Assembly (NCBI GenBank): GCA_028871475.1
Contig: JAGWMZ010000012.1
Coordinates: 1-64,000 of the forward strand
Direction: 5' to 3'
DNA: 64,000 bases
DNA from: Sphingomonadales bacterium
GTDB lineage: Bacteria > Pseudomonadota > Alphaproteobacteria > Sphingomonadales > Sphingomonadaceae
This document shows, piece after piece, positions 24,772-33,452 of this stretch (positions are counted from its first letter, which is position 1; each line of letters begins with the position of its first letter). The notes below the pieces were generated by a model. The model saw only the letters and a program-made list of their open reading frames with translations, was not told the DNA's origin and searched no databases. Position numbers and translations under genes: made by a program.

Positions 24772-25749
24772 TTATGTCCGAGACCCACCTTCGCCTCTGG
24801 CAAGGCGGGCGCGATCATCTGTCTGTCCGATGGTATCACGTTCGTCCGGCGTGGTGGCCAGAGCGGCATTGAGTTCGGCTCCTGTAACCATCCCTAGGCC
24901 CACGAGCCAGAAAAAGAAAAGCGAGATCATGACGCCGGCCAGACTGCCGTAGGTCAGGTCGTATTTGAGCAACACCCGCAATGCCACGGGCAGGCCGCTG
25001 CTGACCAGCCCCCACCAAAGTGTGACCAGCGCCGCGCCGGGCCAGCGTGGGTAGTCCAATCGTCGATAGCGTCCGGGCGTCAGGATGAAAAACAGCAGCC
25101 ACATGGAAAAAAACAGCACCACTGTCGGCACGATTCGCGCAAGCGGCAGTTGCATAAGGTCCAGCCCATGGGTGGAAAAGCGCGCCAGCCGCTCGATCAC
25201 CACCAGCCGCCCCGCCGTCACGACCACCTGCAGAAAAAGCGCGCCCAGCAGCAACATCACCGCCAGCATGACCAGCCCCCCGCCCATCAGGCGATAGCGC
25301 CAGAAGGGCTTGGTCGTCTGCGCGCCATAGGCCCGGCGCAGAATGTCGCGGATCGTCTCGATGAGGCTGGAGACGGTCCACAGCCCCACCAGCGCGCCGG
25401 CCCACACCAGCCATCCCTGCCGCGCATGGATGACATCGAGCGCGACGGGTTCGAGCACATGGCTGACCACCGGGGGCAGGGCGGTGAGGAAGGCGTGGAT
25501 CGAGGCTTCCTGTTCGCCCTGTTCGCCCAGCGCGGCAAAGACGGCGGACATGACGATGAAGAAGGGAAAGATCGCCAGCATGGTCATATAGGCGAGGTTG
25601 CCGGCATGGATGAAGCCATCGTCCCAGACGCCCGTCACCACCCGGCGCAGCACGGCTATGCCCCGCCCGTGCAGGCCCAGCCAGCGCAGGATGGCCCCAC
25701 TCCAGCCATGATGCCTGCCGTCATGACGGGGAGGGGGGGGCGATGGCAT
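24772..25749 (-). CDS. YihY/BrkB family inner-membrane protein
   Basis: Polytopic membrane protein of the YihY (UPF0761, formerly annotated ribonuclease BN) family, 325 residues with about six hydrophobic segments. Signature parts are GNLAYMTMLAIFPFFIV near the N-terminus and GSLAGVMISLFFFWLVGLG near the end. Biochemical function is unknown; the RNase BN name is considered wrong. An in-frame TTG two codons upstream is the alternative start. It lies nine bases after the DnaJ-like gene. Confidence 0.9.
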   Translation of the reverse strand: MPSPPPPRHDGRHHGWSGAILRWLGLHGRGIAVLRRVVTGVWDDGFIHAGNLAYMTMLAIFPFFIVMSAVFAALGEQGEQEASIHAFLTALPPVVSHVLEPVALDVIHARQGWLVWAGALVGLWTVSSLIETIRDILRRAYGAQTTKPFWRYRLMGGGLVMLAVMLLLGALFLQVVVTAGRLVVIERLARFSTHGLDLMQLPLARIVPTVVLFFSMWLLFFILTPGRYRRLDYPRWPGAALVTLWWGLVSSGLPVALRVLLKYDLTYGSLAGVMISLFFFWLVGLGMVTGAELNAALATTPDERDTIGQTDDRARLARGEGGSRT

Positions 25750-25758
25750 CCGCAAGGC

Positions 25759-26718
25759 TTATCCGAAACGCGCGCGCGGGTCCTGCGGGTCGCTCCAGCC
25801 TTCAAGGCGGCTGGCCAGATCCTGCGCGGCGGGGGTGCCGGTGGCGGGCATGGCAATTTCGAGGCGCACCAGCTGATCGCCGCGCGTACCGTCCTTGCGG
25901 GTAAAGCCCTTGCCCTTCAGCCGCAGCGTGCGGCCCGAGCCGGTGCCTGGCGCCACGGTCAGCATCACCGGCTTTTCCACCGTGGGCACCTTCACCTGCG
26001 CGCCATGGATGGCCTCGCTCAGCGTGATGGGCAGGTCCAGCAGCACATTGTCGCCATCGCGGCGGAACCAGGGGTGCGCCTGAATGGTGACGGTGATGAT
26101 GGCATCGCCAGCACCGCCCGGCCCCTGCTGACCCTTGCCCGAAAGGCGGATCTGCATGCCTTCCTCCACGCCCTTGGGCAGCTTCACGTCGATCGGCTTG
26201 CCGTCGGAGAGCGTCAGGCGCTGGGGCGCGCCAATGGCAGCATCGGGCAGCGAAACGGCAAGACGATAGGCGGTGTTGCCACCCTTGGGCGGGGCCTGAC
26301 GGCCGCCAAAGCCGCCGCCCATGCTTCCTGAGCGTCCACCGCCGAACAGGCCCTCGAAGAGGTTGCCGATGTCGATCCCTTCGGCCCCGCCCTGGCCGCC
26401 GTACCCGCCGCCAAAGCCGCCGAAATCCTCAGGCCGAAACCCGCGATGATCGCCACCGCCAAAGCCGCCGCCAGCAAAGCCGCCATAGGCCGCATTGCCG
26501 TCAGCGTCGATTTCGCCTCGATCGAAACGGGCGCGCTTGTCCTTGTCGGAGAGCAGGTCATAGGCCTGCGTCACCTCGCTGAAGCGTTCGGCCGCGCGGG
26601 GATTGTCCTTGTTCGTGTCCGGGTGCAGCTCCTTGGCCAGTTTGCGATAGGCGGACTTGATGTCCTTTTCGCTGGCGGTGCGGGCCACGCCCAAAGTTGC
26701 ATAGGGATCTTTTGCCAT
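25759..26718 (-). CDS. DnaJ-class co-chaperone (CbpA-like, no zinc finger)
   Basis: Hsp40 co-chaperone of 319 residues. A J domain covers residues 5-70 with the HPD motif in AKELHPDTNKDN. A Gly/Phe-rich linker (about 79-140) follows, then two C-terminal substrate-binding domains (LPKGVEEGMQIRLSGKGQQG, KVPTVEKPVMLTVAPGTGSG). The CxxCxGxG zinc-finger repeats of DnaJ itself are absent, so it is the CbpA type that stimulates DnaK. It is divergent from pdxH by about 50 bases. Confidence 0.93.
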   Translation of the reverse strand: MAKDPYATLGVARTASEKDIKSAYRKLAKELHPDTNKDNPRAAERFSEVTQAYDLLSDKDKRARFDRGEIDADGNAAYGGFAGGGFGGGDHRGFRPEDFGGFGGGYGGQGGAEGIDIGNLFEGLFGGGRSGSMGGGFGGRQAPPKGGNTAYRLAVSLPDAAIGAPQRLTLSDGKPIDVKLPKGVEEGMQIRLSGKGQQGPGGAGDAIITVTIQAHPWFRRDGDNVLLDLPITLSEAIHGAQVKVPTVEKPVMLTVAPGTGSGRTLRLKGKGFTRKDGTRGDQLVRLEIAMPATGTPAAQDLASRLEGWSDPQDPRARFG

Positions 26719-26770
26719 AAATCCCTAGCTAGGAGCGCCAGCGGCTTGCTGCAAGCCTTCCGGTCTTTTC

Positions 26771-27457
26771 ATGGCGCAGCTTGGCGCGTATGTCGGGCCC
26801 ATCCAAGCCATAAGACAGGACAACGCCCGCGTGGACGACAGTGCCAAGGACGACCACATCGCCCATGACAACCCCTTTGCGCTGTTCGACGCATGGTTTG
26901 CCAAGGCTGCCGACACCGAGCCCAACGACCCGGAAGCCGTGGCGCTGGCGACCAGCACGCCCGATGGTTTCCCCTCGGTGCGCATGGTGCTGCTCAAGGA
27001 CCATGGGGCCGATCTGCTGGGGCCGGGCGGGGGTTTCGTGTTCTACACCAATGCGCACAGTCGCAAGGGGGGCGAGCTGCTTGCCAACCCGCGCGCGGCC
27101 ATGCTGTTCCACTGGAAGAGCCTGCGTCGCCAGATCCGCATCGAGGGCACCATCACCCGCGTGCCCGACGCCATGGCCGACGCTTATTTCGCCAGCCGCA
27201 GCCGCGATTCGCAGCTGGGCGCCTGGGCCAGCGACCAATCCGCGCCGCTGTCATCGCGCGCCGCCTTTCTGGGCGACATCGCCAAGGCCACTGCGCGCCA
27301 TCTCGTCGGCCCCGTGCCGCGCCCGCCGCACTGGACCGGCTTTTGCCTGACCCCCACCGCCATGGAGTTCTGGATGGACCGCGCCTTTCGCCTGCATGAG
27401 CGTCGCCGTTTCACCCGCGATGGAGAGGGCTGGACCAGCAGCCTGCTCTACCCATGA
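26771..27457 (+). CDS. pdxH: pyridoxamine 5'-phosphate oxidase
   Basis: FMN-dependent oxidase that makes pyridoxal 5'-phosphate from pyridoxine or pyridoxamine phosphate. FMN and substrate-binding parts include PSVRMVLLKDHG, FYTNAHSRKGGELLANPRAA and RQIRIEGTI, ending with RLHERRRFTRDGEGWTSSLLYP in the family pattern, although the penultimate region is slightly diverged. Length is 228 residues. A GTG at 26831 is a shorter alternative start. Its stop overlaps the transporter start by four bases. Confidence 0.94.
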   Translation: MAQLGAYVGPIQAIRQDNARVDDSAKDDHIAHDNPFALFDAWFAKAADTEPNDPEAVALATSTPDGFPSVRMVLLKDHGADLLGPGGGFVFYTNAHSRKGGELLANPRAAMLFHWKSLRRQIRIEGTITRVPDAMADAYFASRSRDSQLGAWASDQSAPLSSRAAFLGDIAKATARHLVGPVPRPPHWTGFCLTPTAMEFWMDRAFRLHERRRFTRDGEGWTSSLLYP

Positions 27458-28371
27458 GCGGCGATCATGCCGGGCTGAACCGCAGCGCGGCGCTGGCCTC
27501 CATTTCCATGGCCAGCCTGCTGGTGCTGGTGAAGGGCTATGGCGCGTGGACGACGGGCTCCACCGCCATGCTGGGCAGCCTTGCCGATACGGCGCTCGAT
27601 CTCGTTGCCTCGGTGGCGACGCTGGCGGGTGTGTGGGTGGCCGGGCAGCCGGCGGATGACAATCACCGTTTCGGCCACGGCAAGGCCGAGGCGCTTTCCG
27701 CCCTGTTTCAGGTGGTGCTGATCGGCGTGTCGGCCATTGGCCTTGGCGTGCATGCCGTTCAGCAACTGGTCTCGGGCGAACGCACGGCAGCGGCCACCGA
27801 TGGCATCGTTGTCTCGGTCATCGCCATTGTCGGCACGCTGGCCCTGTTGGCCTGGCAGAAGCATGTCATCGCGCGCACGCGGTCGCTGGCCATCGCCACC
27901 GACCATCTGCATTACCAGTCGGACCTCATCCTCAATGTGGCGGTGATCGCGGCGCTGGCGCTCGACACTTATGCCGGTTTCACTCGCGCCGATCCGCTCT
28001 TCGGCCTTGGCATTGCGCTGTGGCTGGGCTGGGGCGCGTGGAGCGCCAGCCAGCAGGCGATCGAGCAGTTGATGGACCATGAGTGGCCGGAGGAAAAGAA
28101 AGCCCGCTTCATCAAGACCCTGGCCCGCCATCCTGAGCTGCGCGGCGTGCATGACCTGCGCACGCGCACCAGCGGCAATCGCGATTTCGTGCAGTTCCAT
28201 GTCTGGGTGGATGGCAAGATGACCATCACCCAGGCCCATGATGTGATGGATGAGATCGAGGCCAAGCTGAAGCTGGAATTTCCCGATGTGGAAATCCTGA
28301 TCCATCCCGATCCTGAGGGCCATGTGGACGAACATGGCGTGATGGCAGAAGACATTCTCAAGGACGCATAA
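27454..28371 (+). CDS. cation diffusion facilitator (FieF/CzcD-like) transporter
   Basis: Inner-membrane proton-coupled exporter of divalent metals such as zinc or ferrous iron. Six hydrophobic segments are expected; the metal site uses DTALD in the second helix and HYQSD in the fifth, with HRFGHGKAEAL after helix two, all intact. A cytoplasmic C-terminal domain (from about residue 215) contains HDLRTRTSGNRDFVQFHVWVD. Length is 305 residues. It is translationally coupled to pdxH. Metal specificity cannot be assigned. Confidence 0.93.
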   Translation: MSGDHAGLNRSAALASISMASLLVLVKGYGAWTTGSTAMLGSLADTALDLVASVATLAGVWVAGQPADDNHRFGHGKAEALSALFQVVLIGVSAIGLGVHAVQQLVSGERTAAATDGIVVSVIAIVGTLALLAWQKHVIARTRSLAIATDHLHYQSDLILNVAVIAALALDTYAGFTRADPLFGLGIALWLGWGAWSASQQAIEQLMDHEWPEEKKARFIKTLARHPELRGVHDLRTRTSGNRDFVQFHVWVDGKMTITQAHDVMDEIEAKLKLEFPDVEILIHPDPEGHVDEHGVMAEDILKDA

Positions 28372-28384
28372 GGTCGGGCGTTCG

Positions 28385-29530
28385 TCAGTCGTCCTGATGC
28401 ACGCCGCCTGGAAACAGCACGGCAATGTCGGCGAGCCGCGCCACCAGTGCGGCGCGCTCCGCATCGGGCGTCTTGCCGAGGCGCACGATGGTGAGCTGCT
28501 GGTCGGGCGAGACGATGATATACTGGCCCAGATGGCCGATGGCCGCGAAAATATTCTTCGGCCCGCGTTCGGGGAAGAGTTCGGCCTTGCCGCTGTCCTC
28601 GCGGCGGTTGAGCCATAGCTGTGCGCCATAGGCCGGATTGCGCGGGCTTGGGCTGGTCATGAAATGGACCCAGTCGCTGGGCACCACCCGCACGCCCTGC
28701 ACCGTACCCTGCAACCGCAGAAACTCGCCAAAGCGCGCCCAGTCGCGCGCGGTGGCGTGGATCATGCTGCCGCCCTCCAGCGTGCCGGCCGCGTCATATT
28801 CGGCCACCGCCGATTTCATGCCCAGCGGTTCGAACAGGCGGGTGTGAAGATAATCGGCCATTACCTCGCGCCGCGTCGTGGGGTCGCGGCTGTCGGTCAG
28901 CGCGCGCGTGGCGATGTCGGAGAGGATGACGCTGGTGGCGGTGGAATAGCGGAACACGCGCCCCGGCTCGGTTTCCAGCGGCTGCGCCTCGGCATAGGCG
29001 GCCATGTCGTCGCGCCCGTCGGTAAAGAGCATGCGGACCGTATCGGCATTGCGCGCCGGATCGCTGGTTTCGACATGGCGCAGGCCCGAACGCATCTGCA
29101 GCAGCTGGCGCAGGGTGATCTCGCCGCGCGGATCGCCGGGGCGTTGCCAGGTGGGCACGGGCAGCGATTCATCGAGCCGCAGCCGCCCATCGGCCACCAG
29201 CAAGCCGACCAGCACCCCTGTCACTGTCTTCGACATCGACCAGCCGATGAGCGGCGTGTTGGCACTATAGCCGGGCGCATAGCGTTCGGCGACGATGCGG
29301 CCTTTGTACATCACCAGCAGCGCGCGGGTTTCCCCCACATCATTGGCGGTAAACAGCGCATCGACCGAGCGCGCCAGCAGTTCCCGCGGGGCGCCGGGAT
29401 GGTCCTTGACGGCTGCCATCGCTTCCGGGCTGAGCGGCGGCTGGCCCTGCGAATGGCAGGCCGACAGGGCTGGCAGCAGCGCGAGAGCCGCGATAAGGGA
29501 CGTCAGACGAGAGAAGGGGCGCGTCACCAT
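28385..29530 (-). CDS. serine hydrolase, beta-lactamase/NylB-like lipoprotein
   Basis: Penicillin-binding-protein-fold hydrolase of the class C/NylB (6-aminohexanoate-dimer hydrolase) group. The nucleophile motif SxxK is SMSK in GWSMSKTVTG, and the second motif is RYSTATS, where many relatives have YSN. An N-terminal lipobox (LLPALSAC, cysteine near residue 25) predicts a lipoprotein in the periplasm. Length is 381 residues from the ATG before VTRPFSRL. The substrate is unknown. A small membrane protein is encoded divergently 31 bases away and probably belongs with it functionally. Confidence 0.87.
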   Translation of the reverse strand: MVTRPFSRLTSLIAALALLPALSACHSQGQPPLSPEAMAAVKDHPGAPRELLARSVDALFTANDVGETRALLVMYKGRIVAERYAPGYSANTPLIGWSMSKTVTGVLVGLLVADGRLRLDESLPVPTWQRPGDPRGEITLRQLLQMRSGLRHVETSDPARNADTVRMLFTDGRDDMAAYAEAQPLETEPGRVFRYSTATSVILSDIATRALTDSRDPTTRREVMADYLHTRLFEPLGMKSAVAEYDAAGTLEGGSMIHATARDWARFGEFLRLQGTVQGVRVVPSDWVHFMTSPSPRNPAYGAQLWLNRREDSGKAELFPERGPKNIFAAIGHLGQYIIVSPDQQLTIVRLGKTPDAERAALVARLADIAVLFPGGVHQDD

Positions 29531-29561
29531 GGCCCCCAACCCATGCGCAAGGCCAGAGCCA

Positions 29562-29954
29562 ATGGCAACCACAAAGCCGATCGATTTCTCAAGGGTAACC
29601 GCGCTGCTGCGCCAGCGGCCCCGGATTGGCTGGCTTTGGCAAGGCTGGGCAGGGCGAGGATTGCTGGCCGGGCTGCTGGTGGGGCTGGGCGCGCTGGCAT
29701 GGTTCTGGGCCACGATCAGCGGCAATGCCGTGACGGCGGCCTCGGTTGGCGCGCGAATCGCCTGCTCATGCCATTTTGTCGAAGGGCGCCCGCTGGGCCA
29801 GTGCCGCGACGATTTCGAACCCGGCATGGGGCTGGTGACCCTCTCCGCCGATGAGAACGCCAAAAGCGTGACGGCGCGGGTGTTGGTGCTCTCGCGCCAG
29901 ACGGCGAGTTTGCGGGCTGGGGCGGGGTGTGTTTTGGAGCCTTGGGGGAATTAG
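29562..29954 (+). CDS. single-pass membrane protein with CSxxFVxGR-like periplasmic part
   Basis: Protein of 130 residues with a basic start, one membrane segment (about residues 32-54, GLLAGLLVGLGALAWFWA) and a periplasmic part containing ARIACSCHFVEGR and RAGAGCVLEP. From memory, this pattern resembles the N-terminal extension fused to some NylB-like serine hydrolases. That is recollection, not a search result. Here it is a separate gene, divergent from such a hydrolase. AAGG lies nine bases before the ATG. The lack of overlap with other good frames and the clean hydrophobic segment support a real gene. Confidence 0.72.
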   Translation: MATTKPIDFSRVTALLRQRPRIGWLWQGWAGRGLLAGLLVGLGALAWFWATISGNAVTAASVGARIACSCHFVEGRPLGQCRDDFEPGMGLVTLSADENAKSVTARVLVLSRQTASLRAGAGCVLEPWGN

Positions 29955-29976
29955 AGCTTATTGCAGGGAAGAAGGA

Positions 29977-29998
29977 TGTGAGGGCCATCGCCCTCGCA
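29977..29998. repeat. TGTGAGGGC/GCCCTCGCA palindrome (REP-like)
   Basis: Member of the dispersed family with loop CATC and one mismatch near the outer end, lying between two convergent genes. Flanking GAAG and CTTC extend the pairing loosely. Confidence 0.7.
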
Positions 29999-30009
29999 TC
30001 GTCTTCTCG

Positions 30010-31173
30010 TTAATCCTTGAACGTCTCGTCAATCCACCCGCCACCGACGACCCGGTCCCCGGCATAGATCACGGCAGCCTGCCCCGGCGCGACGCCATAT
30101 TCCGGCGCATCGAAACGGATGATCGCCTCTGCCCCATCACCGAGCGCCCCCTCGATGGCAACCGGCACGGGCTTGGCCAGAGAGCGCACCTTGGCGGTGA
30201 GTTGAACACTCTCGGGAATCGGCCCGATGCGGTTGGTTTCGGTGATGCGTGCGGCATGGACGGCGAGCATCCGGCGCGGGCCGACCAGCACCTGTGCCTT
30301 GGGCGCGTCGATGCCCACGACATAGAGCGGCTCGGCCTGACCGCCGATTTCAAGACCCCGGCGCTGGCCCACGGTGTAGTGGATGACACCCTTGTGTTCG
30401 CCCAGCGTGGTGCCGGTTTCGGCATGGACGATGGCGCCGCCGGTGTCGGCATCGGGGCGGACCTTGCGCACCACGCTGGCATAGTCTCCATCGGGCACGA
30501 AGCAGATGTCCTGCGAATCCGGCTTGGCCGCCACGCGCAGGCCGAAATGTTCGGCCAGTTCGCGCACCATCGTCTTGGGCAGGCCGCCAAGGGGGAAGCG
30601 CAGATAGTCCATCTGTGCCTGCGTGGTGCCGTATAGGAAATAGGACTGGTCACGCGCCGGGTCGAGCGCGCGGTGCAGCTCTGCCCCGCCAGCACCCATT
30701 TCGCGCCGCACGTAATGGCCGGTGGCAAGGCAATCGGCGCCAAGGTCGCGGGCCATGGTGAAGAGATCGGTGAACTTGGGCCCCATGTTGCAACGGATGC
30801 AGGGGATGGGGGTGCGCCCGGCCAGATAGTCGTCGGCAAAGCGGTCGACCACGGATTCGCGGAAGGCGGATTCATGGTCGAAGACGTAATGCGCGATGCC
30901 GAGGCGATCACAGACGGCGCGGGCATCGCGGATGTCATCGCCCGCGCAGCAGGCGCCCTTGCGTTTCACCGCCTCGCCATGGTCGTAAAGCTGCAGCGTG
31001 ATGCCAATGACTTCGGCCCCGCTCTGCGCGGCAAGGGCCGCCACCACCGAGGAATCGACTCCGCCCGACATGGCCACGACAATGCGGCGGCCGGCCAGGT
31101 CGCGGACATCTGTCGGGGGAAACTGGAAAAGTTTGGCCAGGTCGAGGCTGTCGGGTGAAAAGGGGGCGTTCAT
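30010..31173 (-). CDS. mnmA: tRNA-specific 2-thiouridylase MnmA
   Basis: Thiolates U34 of tRNAs for Glu, Gln and Lys using ATP and persulfide sulfur. The PP-loop motif is SGGVDSS. The catalytic cysteines lie in [11 protein letters not shown] and [11 protein letters not shown]. The C-terminal beta-barrel includes [14 protein letters not shown]. Length is 387 residues with the ATG before NAPFSPDS; an ATG four codons upstream is possible. It stands alone, convergent with the small membrane-protein gene. Confidence 0.95.
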   Translation of the reverse strand: MNAPFSPDSLDLAKLFQFPPTDVRDLAGRRIVVAMSGGVDSSVVAALAAQSGAEVIGITLQLYDHGEAVKRKGACCAGDDIRDARAVCDRLGIAHYVFDHESAFRESVVDRFADDYLAGRTPIPCIRCNMGPKFTDLFTMARDLGADCLATGHYVRREMGAGGAELHRALDPARDQSYFLYGTTQAQMDYLRFPLGGLPKTMVRELAEHFGLRVAAKPDSQDICFVPDGDYASVVRKVRPDADTGGAIVHAETGTTLGEHKGVIHYTVGQRRGLEIGGQAEPLYVVGIDAPKAQVLVGPRRMLAVHAARITETNRIGPIPESVQLTAKVRSLAKPVPVAIEGALGDGAEAIIRFDAPEYGVAPGQAAVIYAGDRVVGGGWIDETFKD

Positions 31174-31393
31174 GCCGCGGCCCATACACAAAACTGCGCC
31201 TTCACGCAAAAACCGCGCCTGAAACGCGCCGTTTTCCGGGGGTGACGATGGGTGCGCGCGGCGGCCCTTGGTGAAAACCCCTGCAAATCCTTGCCGGGTG
31301 GCAAGGAAAGTTTGTGGCGCGTTAGGAAAGTTCAAACAAATGTAAAGCTGCTCTTGACCGGCTCTTTACCAACCCCGTGATAGAGGCGGGGGA

Positions 31394-31804
31394 ATGGAAC
31401 TGACTTTCGATCCCTATCGCTGGCTGCCCCCGCCGCGCGCTTCGGGCCCGGGCGATGCCGCAAGCACCGTGTGCCCCGAATGGCCGGTGCTGGCGGCAAG
31501 GCTGGCGGCCGCCCATGCTTTTCAACGCCATGCCTTGCGTGCGGGGCGGTCTGCCCCGACCGTGCGCAGGGTGGTGGATACGATGGCCGAGGCGGGCAGT
31601 TTTCATGCTGGCACGGCACGGGTGCTCTCCGGATTCCTACCTGTATCCGGGGTTGTTCCATACGGCGTGGCGGGCACGATTTCGGACGAAGGGAGCAGGT
31701 TAGCCGATGTTAACCCTACCTCTTCAGCCGATCGCAAAGGCCCATCAGGCAAGGTTTCCACTGTTGCCGGCCCCCCTTATTCCGGCAATCGAGGGTTGAA
31801 ATGA
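31394..31804 (+). CDS. doubtful small hypothetical protein upstream of sciP
   Basis: Open frame of 136 codons with a good ribosome-binding site (GAGG seven bases before the ATG) and a four-base overlap with the sciP start. The first half, starting MELTFDPYRWLPPPRAS, has protein-like composition. The second half looks like read-through of intergenic DNA and covers a TTAACC element that may belong to the sciP promoter. I do not recognise a family. It may be a short real gene, a leader, or chance; treat it as unproven. Confidence 0.35.
   Translation: MELTFDPYRWLPPPRASGPGDAASTVCPEWPVLAARLAAAHAFQRHALRAGRSAPTVRRVVDTMAEAGSFHAGTARVLSGFLPVSGVVPYGVAGTISDEGSRLADVNPTSSADRKGPSGKVSTVAGPPYSGNRGLK
31700..31715. 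promoter_or_regulatory. candidate CtrA-like half-site pair upstream of sciP
   Basis: TTAGCCGATGTTAACC lies 85 bases before the sciP start. CtrA binds TTAA-N7-TTAA in Caulobacter; here TTAG and TTAA are six bases apart, close to but not matching that spacing. In Caulobacter sciP is a CtrA-dependent gene, which makes the site plausible. Confidence 0.3.
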
Positions 31805-32100
31805 TCGAGAACCAAAAAATTCGCCCGGCGATGGTGATCGGGCCACTTGGCGAGCCCCTGACGCTGGACAGTCTGCCGCCGCCCACCACCACGCGATGGG
31901 TCGTTCGACGCAAGGCCGAGGTGGTCGCCGCCGTCAATGGCGGGCTTCTGAGCATTGATGAAGTGTGTGAACGTTACAATCTGACGCTGGAGGAATTCGC
32001 TTCCTGGCAGCGCGCGGTGGACCGTTCGGGCATGCAGGGGCTGCGTGTGACGCGCATCCAGCATTATCGCGACCTGTACGAGCGCCAGCAGAAATACTGA
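31801..32100 (+). CDS. sciP: SciP family (DUF1153) CtrA inhibitor
   Basis: Small helix-turn-helix protein of 99 residues, family DUF1153. In Caulobacter SciP binds CtrA or its target promoters and blocks transcription in G1. Diagnostic parts are LPPPTTTRWVVRRKAEVVAAV, GLLSIDEVCERYNLTLEEFASW and the final RVTRIQHYRDLY. Strong conservation indicates the same DNA-binding fold. A hairpin terminator follows within about 80 bases, so it is probably a short transcript. Confidence 0.92.
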   Translation: MIENQKIRPAMVIGPLGEPLTLDSLPPPTTTRWVVRRKAEVVAAVNGGLLSIDEVCERYNLTLEEFASWQRAVDRSGMQGLRVTRIQHYRDLYERQQKY

Positions 32101-32135
32101 GCCTTCGGGCAGCCGTCTTTTCGACGGGCGGGCAT

Positions 32136-32180
32136 GACGGGCGGGCACGGGTTGATCCTCGTGCTCGCCCGTCTGCGTTT
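32136..32180 (+). terminator. sciP terminator
   Basis: A 14-bp stem (32136-32149 with 32160-32173, one G-U pair) and a 10-base loop, followed by TGCGTTTT. It lies between sciP and the efflux genes. Confidence 0.75.
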
Positions 32181-32299
32181 TGACCATGACCGGGAATGAC
32201 GCTTCTGCTTGCGATAGGTGACTTACCCATGTAATACGCTTGCCTGACAAGGATGACGGAATGCCGGCGGGGATCGGCAGACCCAAGGGGCATGCGACG

Positions 32300-33451
32300 A
32301 TGAACGATTATTCCAGCATGGAAAGCGAACTGGAAACCGGCGAGGCCAAGGCAGCCGGGCGTTCGCGCACATGGCTGCTCTGGCCCGGTATTGTGGTGGT
32401 GTTGGGCGGCGCGTGGTTTGCTGTGCATCACAAGGGAGGCGAGGCCAAAAACACCCCGCAAGCTCCCATTGTTTCGGTGGTGGCGACCGCACCCACCCAT
32501 GTGGCGCGCACCATCAACGCCACCGGCCTGCTGGCGGCCAAGCATGACATGCCCATCGCCTCGGTGGGCGAGGGCGGCGAGGTGGCGCAGGTGCTGGTGA
32601 ACGCCGGCGACTGGGTGAAAAAGGGCCAGCTTCTGGTGGTGATCGACCGTTCGGTGCAGGTTGAACAGGATGCCAACCAGCAGGCACAGGTGCGCGTGGC
32701 GCAGGCCGATGCGCGTCTGGCGCAGGCCAATCTCGACCGCGCGCTGAAGCTGGTCGACCGGGGCTTCATCTCGAAAGCGAACATCGACCAGTTGACCGCG
32801 ACGCGCGATGCCGCCGATGCCCGCGTGCGCGTGGCGCAGGCCAGCCTGGGCGAAACGCGGGCGCGTATCCGGCGGCTGGCCATCGTGTCGCCGGCCGATG
32901 GCCTCGTGCTCGACCGCATGGTGGAGCCGGGCCAGGTGGTGGGCGCGGGCACGGGCACCTTGCTGCGCATTGCCGAACATGGCGACATGGAGATGCGCGC
33001 CAAACTGTCGGAGGGTGATCTGTCGCATCTGGCGCTGGGGCAGGAGGTGAAGGTGCAGCCGGTGGGCACGCAGCAGACCTTTGTCGGCCATGTCTGGCAG
33101 ATTTCACCCGTCATCGACCCTGTCACCCGGCAGGGCATCGCCCGCGTGCAGCTGGCCTATGCGCCGGGCATAAGGCCGGGCGGCTTTGCCGGGGCGGTGA
33201 TCGAATCGGGCACGGTGCAGGCACCGGTGTTGCCCGAATCGGCGCTGCAGGCCGACAATAAGGGGAGCTTTGTCTATGTCGTGGGGCCGGACAACAAGGC
33301 CCAGCGGCGCGGCGTCACCATCGGTCAGGTGACCGAGGGCGGCGTGATCGTGACCAGCGGTCTTACGGGCGGTGAGCGCGTGGTGCTGCGCGCGGGGGCC
33401 TTCCTCTCGGCTGGCGAAACGGTGGTGCCCCAATTGGTGAAGGGCGCCTGA
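32300..33451 (+). CDS. RND efflux periplasmic adaptor (membrane fusion protein)
   Basis: Links an inner-membrane RND pump to an outer-membrane channel. One N-terminal membrane anchor (about residues 24-42, LLWPGIVVVLGGAWFAV) is followed by a barrel-sandwich (lipoyl) part VLVNAGDWVKKGQLLVVID, a helical hairpin rich in Gln/Ala/Asp, and beta-barrel and membrane-proximal domains. Length is 383 residues from the ATG before NDYSSM, with AAGGGG ten bases upstream; ATG and TTG codons further upstream are alternatives. The pump gene follows after one base. No outer-membrane factor gene is adjacent. Confidence 0.92.
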   Translation: MNDYSSMESELETGEAKAAGRSRTWLLWPGIVVVLGGAWFAVHHKGGEAKNTPQAPIVSVVATAPTHVARTINATGLLAAKHDMPIASVGEGGEVAQVLVNAGDWVKKGQLLVVIDRSVQVEQDANQQAQVRVAQADARLAQANLDRALKLVDRGFISKANIDQLTATRDAADARVRVAQASLGETRARIRRLAIVSPADGLVLDRMVEPGQVVGAGTGTLLRIAEHGDMEMRAKLSEGDLSHLALGQEVKVQPVGTQQTFVGHVWQISPVIDPVTRQGIARVQLAYAPGIRPGGFAGAVIESGTVQAPVLPESALQADNKGSFVYVVGPDNKAQRRGVTIGQVTEGGVIVTSGLTGGERVVLRAGAFLSAGETVVPQLVKGA

Positions 33452-33452
33452 C

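Noticed and set aside
31354..31383. TTGACC and TGATAG as a promoter for the frame at 31394
   Set aside because: The -10 would end 10 bases before the start codon and overlap its ribosome-binding site, which leaves almost no leader.
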